Under the pieces are notes generated by a model. The model was not told the DNA's origin. It ran no database searches and saw nothing but the letters and a program-made list of their open reading frames with translations. Source: Corylus avellana (taxonomy: Eukaryota > Streptophyta > Magnoliopsida > Fagales > Betulaceae). Taken from it: a DNA stretch of 64,000 nucleotides. Made by a program: the position numbers and the translations under genes. Where the stretch lies: contig NC_081544.1 of assembly GCF_901000735.1 (NCBI RefSeq), positions 26,406,095 to 26,470,094 on the forward strand, in the 5' to 3' direction. Below are positions 55,183 to 64,000 of the stretch, piece after piece. Position 1 is the first letter of the stretch. Each line of letters begins with the position of its first letter.

Positions 55183-55436
55183 ACCTTTGTCATGGACTTA
55201 ATAGTTCAGATACATCAACTATGCCTAACAGATCATGGGTGCACAGGATGGGAAGAAAATGTGTGGTCCAACCCAGGTAGTTTGGACCTTCAAGCTTTCC
55301 ATTGAATTGGGAAAGTGTAGGTGGAGAGAAGGTTGATGCAGAAGAAGATGCCATTAAAAGACAGATTGGTGTATAGTAAAGGGAAGAAGAAGAAGAGAAA
55401 AATTTGGGGCGTGTGCCTACAATGGCTCTTATACCA

Positions 55437-55907
55437 AAAAAGATTTCTAAGAGAAATAGAATTTGGCGGAATAATCTCATCAGCCTTCTCATTGAGCTTA
55501 AATAATGAAAGAGTTACAATTACAATCAAACTTTAATCTTATCAAGATAAGAGTGATAAGATAATTATCTAAGAAAACTATTTACAATAGATGACTTAAT
55601 ATACTAAAGAAATCTAATTAGAAATAATTACAAGAGAAGAGATATAATACAAATGATATTCTGTTTGTATTTAAGGATAGAAGAGAGGTTGAGAAGGAAT
55701 AGAAGTCTTATGTGCTGGATCACTACTGAGACTGCGCTCGAGCGCACTAGTACCTGCGCTTGATCGCACTTGGGTGCTCTCTGATGATAAATCTCTCGGG
55801 TACTGCGATCGATCTTGCGCTCAATACTCTGAAGACTACGACCAATCGCAATATGTTGCTGGAACTTCATCTGCTGTGATAACAGTAGGATCATCAGTTA
55901 GCTTAAC
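55437..55907 (-). repeat. 5' LTR of copia E, copy 2
   Basis: 471 bp, closely matching 2784-3258. Contains TGCGCTCGAGCGCA and related palindromes near 55733-55830. Confidence 0.88.
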
Positions 55908-56009
55908 GTTGAGTAGTACGTTTTTTATGCAGGCCAGATTGTTGCCTTGCCTACCATTGGATATCATAGTACATACATTCATAGTCCTTTGCCCCATTGT
56001 ATAATACAC
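55908..56009. other. Host flank right of copia E, copy 2
   Basis: Matches 17962-18062 and 3259-3360. After about 56009 the sequence leaves the CFAS-array paralogy and enters gypsy-type DNA. Confidence 0.8.
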
Positions 56010-57960
56010 ATGCATAAATAGTACACGCTCTCGACACTGTAGTACACGAGAGCTCACACATTTTCAGAGATTTTCTGCAATGCCCTTAGCTTTTTCCCCT
56101 ATTTAAACCCAACCCCTACACCTTTAAACCCTCATTTCAGCTTCTGAAACCTTAGAGAAACTTTGTTGCTTTGATTCTTGAGTGTGTGTGAGGTGGTGTT
56201 TGTTTTTTAAGAAGGAGGTGTTTTGGACGATTTGCGTGTTGAGGTAATTACTACTCTCTCTCTTAGTGTTTTGTTAGGTTAGATATGTTAGCTTCTTGAT
56301 TTATGGTAGCTTAGTTGTTAGTATCTAAGAGTTTTAAGCTTTTATCTTCGTGTTAAGTTTTCATTTCCGTTTAGGCTTAATCTTGTTATTTGGAGATGTT
56401 GTTTTGGTTGAATGGTGTTAAAAAACCCTTTTTATGGCCTTAGGGATAGTCGAGAAAGGTTTGGGTAGCATTTGAACCAAATGAGGTTCTACCTGAACCT
56501 CACTGGCTGAACACTCGTCCTTATTGACGAGCGCTCGACTAGAAACGTCCCTAAACCCTAAACTAGAAACGATCAAAGGAGCGCCTCTTTGCCTGAACAC
56601 CCTACGACCGTTGTTTCTGAGTCTTAGGTCTATTTTAGTTGGACTTATGACTAATGAGAGGTTTTCCATAGATTTGGAGAACCCAGATCATTTGGAGAAA
56701 TACTCGGAGAACTTGTTCGACCCACGTGAGTTTTAACTCACATAATCCTCATCATTTATTTTCTTACATTGCACGACTATTTTGTGTACCAAACATGCAT
56801 ATTTACAACTCTCACGACATACACTTTGCTGCACCATGAACTCTATCATTTGTGAAAATGTGTTACTTAACAATATAATGACAGTGAGACTTTTAAAAGC
56901 ATGCATATAAAATACGGGCAAGATTAATTGCATCATATGACATGGTATACCGGTACGTATGTGATAACGACTATGGGCTTACTATACATGTTAACTTTAT
57001 GGTCAAATGCGTATATTGCCATATAGGCCTTGGATCCAATGGTTGTTTTGTGACTGGAGCAGCCTTAACGGGGTGGTCACTATAAGACGTACATCATTAG
57101 TAGCCTGGGCCTCCCTTGGTCGGACTAGATCGGGCTACTAGTGTTATGGACGCGTACAATGGTCGGGGTATCGGCATTGTATTACAGGTCTCTCAAGACA
57201 GTGCCAACCCTGATGAGAATGGATAATATCTCGGGTAGACTATATTGTTGAACTATCACTAATTCTTATGATTATAAGCATGTACTATATCTATATCGCA
57301 TTCATGGATAACTGTCACACCTAAAATGCTGCATTTTTTACCAAACGGAGTTTATCACTAAAATGGCATGGGTATTGTGTGCATTATCTCTCACTAAGTC
57401 CTTTGACTTGCCCTTTTTTATTTTTCCTCTCATTATGTATAATTGCGTGCTTTAGCTAGCGTAGAGGGAGATGCCTTAGGACCAGATTATGGTGATTGCG
57501 CAGGACCTAATTCAGGTCATTTTGAGGATATGGAGCCTGTTTAGCTTAAGTCCATGCGGGAAGAAGGAGGGACTATCTGGGGAGAAATAATAGAGATAGT
57601 GATCATGCTTGTACTACTTAAGATTAGGCGTTAATCTTGTTATAGTATTTTAAAATAGTGATTTGGGGTTGTAATATTTTGAAGATCAGTCTTTCACCAT
57701 ACATTTGATGACTTATTTATGATATGATGTTTTATCTTTACTCTAGTGGTTGTGCTTGTGATGTTTATTTATTGCTTTATATTCTTGTATTCTAAAGTCT
57801 TTTGTTGTATTCTCTCATTTAAGAGAGATAATGATCCCTCAGTTTTGTCCTGTGAGGAATGTTGGCTGTGCGACGAACCATGGAGTCAATTACCAGTTAA
57901 TTGATTTCCATGAAGACCGAAAAATGATTTCTTAAGACGAAAATATTTTCCAACATTGGT
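56010..57960 (+). mobile_element. Ty3/gypsy-type LTR-like DNA, copy 2
   Basis: Non-coding, matching 3361-5025 as far as 57651. TATA-like CTATTTAAACCC at about 56099, then a leader. No coding domain. The 3' end near 57960 is set where CGTACG-type repeats begin. Orientation and class are inferred from layout only. Confidence 0.45.
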
Positions 57961-58427
57961 CCCCCTACGTACGTCCTCTACTAAAAACAGTAGCGTACGT
58001 CTTGGTGGTCCCCTTTGCGTATGTCCTCTACTAAAAACAATAGCGTATGTCCAGTAACCCTGACATACGTTCGATCAGAAAGGGTTAAGCTTGGGTCTGT
58101 GCTTCAAATGTCTAAGAATTTTTAGGTTGCAAATTTGGGCGTGGGCTTGTTATAAAATCGGGTCCTTTATAAATCCCTTAACCATTCCTTGTAGAAAAAC
58201 TATTGTTTTTATCAGGTATTACACTCTCCCCTCCTTATAGGAATTTTGTCCTCAAAATTTGGTTTTAGTTATAAACAACATCCTCCTGGTAGAGAGGGTT
58301 TTTAAAAACAACAATTAAAAGTTTTAAAACGAAACACATGGTTTTTGGAAAGATCGGCATGCATAATCAAATCTAAGATAAAGATGAAACATCCGCATAT
58401 AATCATCACAGAAAGGCAAGTCATACA
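57961..58427 (-). other. CGTACG-type repeats and a possible gypsy pol 3' end
   Basis: 57965-58055 has two ~49-bp units with TACGTACGTCC / GCGTACGTC and CTCTACTAAAAACA. On the minus strand, 58262-58221 reads TTTTGAGGACAAAATTCC and AAGGAGGGGAGAG followed by TGTAATACC, the pattern seen at the pol end, polypurine tract and LTR start of chromovirus-type Ty3/gypsy elements. The rest of that pol is absent. Confidence 0.4.
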
Positions 58428-59872
58428 TCACATCAAAATTGCCACCACCAAGGTGGACTTACAGTGAAATCTAGACATACAAAATTGCCACCACCGTGGT
58501 ATGCCCCTTGCACTCGGGCTCCCTCTGCCCCTGTTGACGCTTGGGCTGTGAATGCCATAATCTCTGACGTCGAGGGATCCCATCCGATGATCTCGTAGCT
58601 GAACGAGTAAGGCATGATCTTTTGCCTGCTCTGTACGTAACTCCTGGAGAGTTTGCTGCATCTCTCAAAGCATCTCCTCCATACGACTCATACGCTCGCC
58701 TTGGCCTATGGATGAAGAAGCTGCCTCAGCTTTGGCTACTCTGGGCGCTCTTGGTGGCTGCGGTGGCCTTAGCTCTTGGTCGACGAGGTGAGCATTGCTC
58801 GCATTGAGGAATCGCGAAGTTATGATTCCCTTAGGTGACGGTAGCTCCTTCAGTCCTCAAGTGGACACTCCAGCATGCTCAGCGATACGGGTGATTAAGG
58901 CTCCATACGGCAGGGCAGTGATCTGGTCTACTAGCCGTACTCCCATTATCGTTGTGGTAACTAAGGAACATGAGTCGATGGGGGTCTCAGTCAAGAGGGC
59001 GTAAAGGCAAAGAGCTAGCTTAATTGTGATGGATGTGAGGCTCACTACCAGGTAAATCTGACTGACCATGAGGCGGTAGATACAATTCTTGAGGTCACTC
59101 ATCATAAATCCTCCTTCTCCTTCCATCCCCATTTGGTGGGGATGCCCACTGGCGACACGCTTGACTAACTGAGCATTGGTGGGGAGGTCGCCGACTGGCC
59201 ACGGGTACACAGGATTGGGCACTTGCGGTGCCCCGATGATGCAACTGATGAGGGTAAGGATCACTATGATTGACTTGCCTCTGAGCCAAGAGGGAAAAGA
59301 GTCATCACACCTCATGTGGATATTGGCATAGAACTTGCGAACCCGTTCTTCGATTGCGGGACGGTGATCTGCTACCATGTCCGTCCAACCTTGGGAGTCT
59401 AATATCGTTTGTACCCTTGGAGCTTTATTGGTCACGTCGGTTACGTCGATCCCTCACTCAACTAATATCGCCGAGCCTTATTGACTCTAAAGCAGGTGCG
59501 ATCGTAGGTGAGGCTATCGTCTTTGTTGTCAGTGTCGCTACTAACTTCCCTGATCAGGCCCTCTGGCTTAGGACTTCCAACCGGTGGAGAGGCATCGGGG
59601 ATAATATCCTCCATCTCGAAATCGAAATCGGACTTGGGGTCCTGGGCGTCCTGCATCATGGCCCGGAGTCGGCGGGATCTCGGGCATGAAGAGGATGAGG
59701 CTACCGTACTGGCTTTCGTCCGTGTCATCGTCCTCATTTTTAATTCGTGTAGAGGGGGTGGGAAACCTTTGAAATCCTTGGAGACTTGGCTGAAAATCGC
59801 TTGGAAAACATTTGGTTTGAGGGAAAATGAGAGAAAATTGAAATGAATAGGGTTTAAAGGACGAACGACCAT
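58428..59872 (-). pseudogene. Extra ORF in gypsy-derived DNA (plant transposon-protein-like), first
   Basis: Three open stretches: 59462-59872 (from the Met of MRTMTRTKAS, an acidic/Ser-rich N-terminus ending TCFRVNKARRY), 58857-59435 in the next frame (KAPRVQTILDSQGW, IEERVRKFYANIHMRC, LRGKSIIVILTLISC, ALPYGALITRIAEHAG), and 58428-58661 (LREMQQTLQELRTEQA, coiled coil). It shares F-Y-A-N and L-P-Y-G-x-L-I-T-x-I with the extra ORF of copia D. A frameshift and a stop make it non-functional. Function unknown. Confidence 0.65.
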
Positions 59873-60069
59873 TTTTAAAGAATAGGCGCTTGGGTTTTGG
59901 GCATACGTCAGGTCATGGGAGCGTACGTTCGCTCAAAAGCCAATTTTTTTTAGGAAACAACAATGAGGCAAAAAAACTAGGCAAGGTTTCAGTGTGTAAA
60001 CAGATTTCATAAAATTAAAGGCATAAGCAAAAAATCATTTTCTTTTGAAATCTGTTCTCTTTTTGAGCC
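59873..60069. other. Upstream of the extra ORF
   Basis: Contains AGCGTACGTTCGCTC (about 59930), related to the CGTACG repeats at 57965, and A/T-rich DNA. Nothing else recognised. Confidence 0.4.
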
Positions 60070-60232
60070 TAAATCACCCAGTTTTACTTCACTTTCTTCC
60101 AAAAGCCTGTAAAAACAACAAAAACACAAAAAGGAAGTAAAATGATCTAATTAACTAAAACCAAAGGATTAAAACATGTAAGATAAGGGCTAAAAATATG
60201 AATATTTTAGCGTTTATCACATCCCCAAACTT
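60070..60232 (-). repeat. LTR start and polypurine tract of the TGATAA family
   Basis: On the minus strand, AAGTTTGGGGATG (60232-60220) is followed at 60219 by TGATAAACGCTAAAATATTC, which closely matches the first ~150 bp of the solo LTR at 43733. This is the internal/3'-LTR border of a Tat/Ogre-like element on the minus strand. The match fades after about 60070, so the LTR is truncated or replaced. Confidence 0.65.
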
Positions 60233-61000
60233 ACATATTGCTAGTCCCTTAGCAATTCAAAACAAGAAACAGAAATGAAAAAATAGAAAACAAAAGATAA
60301 ATTCATCTTTCGTGGGATGTACGATTGCATTTAGCGTATGCAACAAGCCTTTTAAACCACTAGGAATTCCCTAGTGGACGAGTGAAGTCTCGTGAGGGTT
60401 TTTCAGAAATGTTACCCACAAACATCATGCAAGAGTTCATGTTATCTCAAACTTAAGGTACCACTCAAAACCATGATTCTCATTCATTAGCAAGCTTAAC
60501 AAGATAAACCCCATCTTCATAATGAATTGGAATTTTCAAATTTAATTACTTACAAAAGACATGCTAAGACATCACAAGTTTGAAAATAGGGTAGACTGAA
60601 CTAGCACATAAATATGAGGCTTCTAATTATTTTTAATGTGCAATATCTCAATATCTCAAAGTTCACTGGAATCCCTTTTAGAATGGACAACAATGGCATA
60701 TTTTTCTTTTTTTTTTCTTTTTTTTTTCTTCTCTTTTCCTTGTCAGGTTGTGCAATGCTTGATTCCCTTAAGCTTTCTAATTGACCCATGTAACGAGTGT
60801 TAAGTCAATGACTCCCAAACCAGGTGGTTTTAGGGTATTAGGTGTAAAGACACCCCTAGGACTTACTAACTCGTGTAAAAAATGCTATGAAATCAAACTA
60901 ACCATGACATTAACCAAACCAAAATTCTTCACCTTTTGACGTGAACACTCAATGCTTTGAGACAAGAGGTCTAGTTACTTAATGAAAAGCTTATCAATGA

Positions 61001-61035
<35 letters not shown>

Positions 61036-61955
61036 TTATTTATTTTTATTTTATTTATTATTATTTTTTAACCATATATATATGCCAAAGTATCCATCTA
61101 ATCGATCATCCAGTTTCACTTAAAACATAGAAACATACACATTAAACTTTCATGTCATACCCCACAAATTATGTGCTAATGTGTTTGTGTAAGATCAGAT
61201 CAAACATGTGAATTCTCAACTGTCCTAAGCAAGTAACCAAACTGAAAAACTCAATTATTAGATCATGTGTTCAGAATTTTAAGCTCACCAATGAAATCAA
61301 ATCACAATTTTCAAGATCAACCAAAATTTTAAGACAAACATGAACATGTATATATATATATATTCTTTTTGATTATTTTCTTTTTGTTTTTTATATATAT
61401 ATATATAACACATAAAGCAACAACATGAAATTGGGACAAAGTGTGTGAACATGTGTGCCCATACCCCCAAACTTAAATGATACACTGTCCCCAATGTGTT
61501 TAGATTAAGGAAAGAATGTACCTGGGAGATGGTTGACCTAGTCTTGGAAAGCATGGCTCGTTGCACACCTCCAAATTTGAATTGAAGCACACTTATCCCT
61601 GCAAAATAATAAAACACACAAACAAGCAAAAAGGAACAAAACTAAATTGAAATAATAATAATAATAAAAACAGAACAAAAGAAAAATAACTATGGGATGC
61701 TGCCAAGTGCGCTCGATCGCACATGTTGTGCGTTCGATCGCACTCACAGAATGCGGTAGAATCACCACTGGAGACTTGCACTCGATCGCATGTGTAGTGC
61801 GATCGATCGCAGTAACAAAATGAACAACATCAAAAAAATTGCGAAACATAATGAAAGACTCAACAACCCAAAAATCAACAAAAAGAAAGGATATGCGATG
61901 GGGTGCCTCCCATGAGGGCTAAATTTTACGTCTTCAGCCAGACTGTGGTCCTCTC
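60233..61955 (-). other. Non-coding part of a gypsy-type element
   Basis: Lies between the LTR border and the extra ORF. Contains an (ATT)n run at about 61004-61036, TA runs (61350, 61393), poly(T)/CT, and a cluster of palindromic motifs (61703-61813). No coding signal. Confidence 0.45.
61703..61813. repeat. Cluster of four TGCGNTCGATCGCA-type palindromes
   Basis: TGCGCTCGATCGCAC, TGCGTTCGATCGCAC, TGCACTCGATCGCA and TGCGATCGATCGCAG within 110 bp. Confidence 0.85.
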
Positions 61956-63077
61956 TCAATGTGGTCCAGAAGTGAATGCTTCAGATGGTGGAGGAGATAA
62001 TCGGCTCAAGATGGACCGTATAGCTTCCTCCATGGCAATCAAGCGTTGATTCTTTTGGACCTTATCTTCCCGGGCCTCCCTTCGTTGATCAGCGAGCTCT
62101 CTTTGAAGTCCTTCCATTCTGTTACAAAGGGCTCGGTACTGGATGGCTCGAATATTAATTGCAGCTGCATCATCATGGTCCGTTTCCGACTCAGATGCCA
62201 GTTCATCTTCAGCCATTGGTTCGGCTTCATCCATCTCTTCCCCAGCTTCCGGGAGTGCTTGGGGCATATGGGAGCAGCTCTTATTCCATTGGCGAATGCC
62301 ATATAGTGGAGTCGTCGTGACTGGCTCGTTAGCTGCAGTGCCTTTGATACCCTTTTTCCGTAGGATATGTGTGATTAAGTAAGGGAAGGGCAGCCCCCAG
62401 GAGTGAGTGAATTCTGCTCCCCCAACATGCACTCCATTCCAAAATTTGTTGATTTGGGTCCATATGATGTCGGGGATGGAGTACCATGCATCCTTGTGGA
62501 AGGTGTAGAGAGTCTGAAGGAATTGATCACGCCTTTGAGTTTTGTGTCCCAAGGGGAAAGCATTCCGGTGAAGTACCGAATCCACGAACTATAGCCTTTG
62601 TGGCAATTTAGACCGGCTGTTAGCATTGTGGTGTGCATCCACATATAGTCCTTGACACATATCTTCAATGATTTCCGTGACATAATAGCGGGCTGGTTGC
62701 TCGGCGAGATTTGCAGTTTCGGGAGGATGCTCGTCGTTGCATTGCAAGGCGGCAGCGATGTCGGCTCTTGTCACATGGACTATTTGCCCCCGAACTTTGG
62801 AGGACATTGCCTCCCGGTTGTCGCAGTCATGAAAGAGCTTGGCGTAAAATTCTACAACCAGCTTTCGGTAGGCGGTAGAGGTGACCGGTTTAAACAGCTT
62901 CTTAAGACCCCTTCGCCTAAACTCTGCAACCGCCCATTGAGTTGCTTCGTTGTTTTGGAAATCTTCTCTGATGGCGAAGGTGGTTTTAAATAGTAGCTCC
63001 CGCTCTTCAAAGGCTGGTGGGGGAGAAACGGCATGAGCTCTGGACCCTCTGAAAGATGAAGCACGTGTTCTAGGCAT
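61956..63077 (-). pseudogene. Extra ORF in gypsy-derived DNA (plant transposon-protein-like), second
   Basis: 373 codons in one frame with one stop near 62589. It starts at the Met of MPRTRASSFRGSRAH. Motifs: TAYRKLVVEFYAKLFHDC (~residues 65-83), VHVTRADIAAALQC, then after the stop VLHRNAFPLGHKTQRRDQ, WTQINKFWNGVHVGG and LPFPYLITHILRKKGI, an acidic stretch, and a coiled-coil-like Arg/Glu-rich tail (REAREDKVQKNQRLIAMEEA). It reads in the same direction as the LTR border at 60219, so it would sit between pol and the 3' LTR. No membrane anchor seen; function unknown. Confidence 0.65.
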
Positions 63078-63514
63078 TTGGAAGTTGGTTGGGAACTTTC
63101 GTCGAATAGGTGGTGGGCACTGATGATGACTTCAAAGACAACTTCGGTCAAAGATGCTCCCAAACTCCTTGCAAACACCAAAAAAAATCCAACCCAGAGG
63201 CAATGTGGGTGGATAAACACCCACAATTACAAGAAAAATTGAAAAAAATTGGAGGTTGGGTGAGTGTTCTGGAATGTTCATGGTTGGGGTGAGGTTGGAA
63301 TGTGATGTGATTTTTAGTGGAAGATGGTGGTGTGGTGGCCGGAGAAGGGTCTTGGATGATGGTGGTGTAGTGGATTTGGTGAAATCTAGGTGAAAATTGG
63401 TAGAAGAAGGGGTGCCGGAGGTGGAGGTGTGAAATGGGGTTGTACAGCACCGGGAGAGAGGTTGTGGGCCATAGGGAGAAAGTGACCTAAATAGTTCGCA
63501 GACCTGGCTGGCCA
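63078..63514. other. Leader of the second extra ORF
   Basis: No domain recognised. On the minus strand it is rich in Pro/His/Thr codons by composition and is not treated as coding. Confidence 0.4.
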
Positions 63515-63690
63515 AGTGCGCTCGATCGCACATCTCGTGCGCTCAATCGCACTCGTCCAGATGTGGGCATATCTGGTCATAGTGCGCTCGATCGCACCTG
63601 GGGTGCATTCGATCGCCCTAACAGAGAGTGTTTAGCCCCCTCTCGGTTAATGTGGTCGATCGCAGAGTACTGCGATCGATCGTAGTACCA
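63515..63690. repeat. Cluster of six TGCGNTCGATCGCA-type palindromes
   Basis: Variants include TGCGCTCGATCGCAC (twice), TGCGCTCAATCGCAC, TGCATTCGATCGCCC, TGTGGTCGATCGCAG and TGCGATCGATCGTAG. It precedes the second extra ORF on the minus strand. Confidence 0.85.
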
Positions 63691-64000
63691 GAGTGTCAAA
63701 TTTTTTTTTTTTTTTTTTTATAAGGAAAAGTAAAATGCAAAACATTAGAGAAAATCAAGACAAATGTGAAGGAAAGAAAATAAGATAAAAAGACAAGAGA
63801 GAAAATGTTACTGTCCTTTGAGGGTCTTGCCTGCTCAACGCATCTACTGGTTACTGTAGGACTCCTAGTGTGAAGAGCTGCACTTGAGCTCTTCAGATTT
63901 AGGCTCAAGTGCTCTTGTAGGCGCGGGACCTCTTTGAATTGTGACTGCCTTCAGCGGCTGGTGATTGCTTGGATTAGGTACTGTTTGAGCTGGGAATTCT
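63691..64000. other. Unassigned right edge
   Basis: Poly(T) at 63699-63719, then A-rich and mixed sequence with no recognisable gene. Probably still inside the gypsy-type element. Confidence 0.4.

Larger units (their letters stand above)
50329..55907 (-). mobile_element. Ty1/copia element E, copy 2, both LTRs present
   Basis: 5.6 kb on the minus strand: 5' LTR 55437-55907, primer-binding site 55419-55436, gag, protease, integrase, reverse transcriptase, RNase H, a polypurine tract (minus TTGAGGGGGCA, about 50805-50815), 3' LTR 50329-50804. The left flank CTTGAATGT and right flank GTTGAGTAG together equal the uninterrupted sequence at 17952-17970, so the insertion site is certain, though the duplicated bases are not clean. 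Frameshifts break the polyprotein. Confidence 0.92.

Noticed and set aside
57965..58055. CRISPR-like short repeats
   Set aside because: Only two ~49-bp units in plant retroelement DNA; no array or cas gene.
58622..59004. Plus-strand ORFs over 58622-59689
   Set aside because: They are antisense to the better supported minus-strand extra ORF and lack recognisable motifs.

Overview
The window is eukaryotic plant DNA, most likely from a woody dicot (the species cannot be named from the sequence). Support: GT-AG introns in a plant-type cyclopropane-fatty-acid synthase (CFAS) gene, Ty1/copia and Ty3/gypsy LTR retrotransposons, Tourist- and Mutator-like MITEs, a tRNA-derived SINE, and two 100-N assembly gaps (5026-5125, 9257-9356). 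No bacterial operon, CRISPR array, rRNA or functional tRNA gene was seen.

The low-copy backbone is a local CFAS array on the + strand. Copy C (31247-37622, 14 exons) has an uninterrupted 467-codon reading frame for the S-adenosylmethionine-dependent methylene-transfer domain. It lacks the N-terminal FAD/oxidoreductase-like half usual in plant CFAS proteins. Copy A (9085-16488) is a pseudogene: its 5' exons are missing, a copia element and an assembly gap sit where exons 4-5 should be, and exon 13 is deleted. Copy B (18744-25596) is a pseudogene: it starts at exon 6, a copia element sits inside exon 11, and the rest of that exon is frameshifted.

Region by region. 1-5025: a copia element (family E, minus) and a gypsy-type LTR, almost identical to 52654-57651. 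5126-9084: 3' flank of a B-like copy, with a LOB-domain gene fragment, a SINE, and a Tourist-like MITE split by a 1.3-kb solo LTR. 9085-18062: copy A with its flank. 18744-25596: copy B. 25597-31246: tandemly repeated flank with MITEs, a replication protein A (RPA1)-like remnant, and a rearranged direct/inverted repeat. 31247-37622: copy C. 38102-49421: an 11.3-kb copia element (family D) with an extra ORF after pol and a solo LTR in its RNase H. 50329-55907: a copia element (family E, minus) with both LTRs. 56010-64000: Ty3/gypsy-derived DNA with two more ORFs resembling the extra ORF of D.

Because the flanks are duplicated, empty or related sites for several insertions survive in the same window, so insertion boundaries and order can be read directly. 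The most unusual signals are the truncated but intact CFAS copy, the same extra ORF type in three retroelement contexts, and short palindromic CpG-rich motifs clustered in several otherwise unrelated LTR families. Exon limits and element ends were found by eye from splice consensus and paralogue comparison; no alignment or database search was run.
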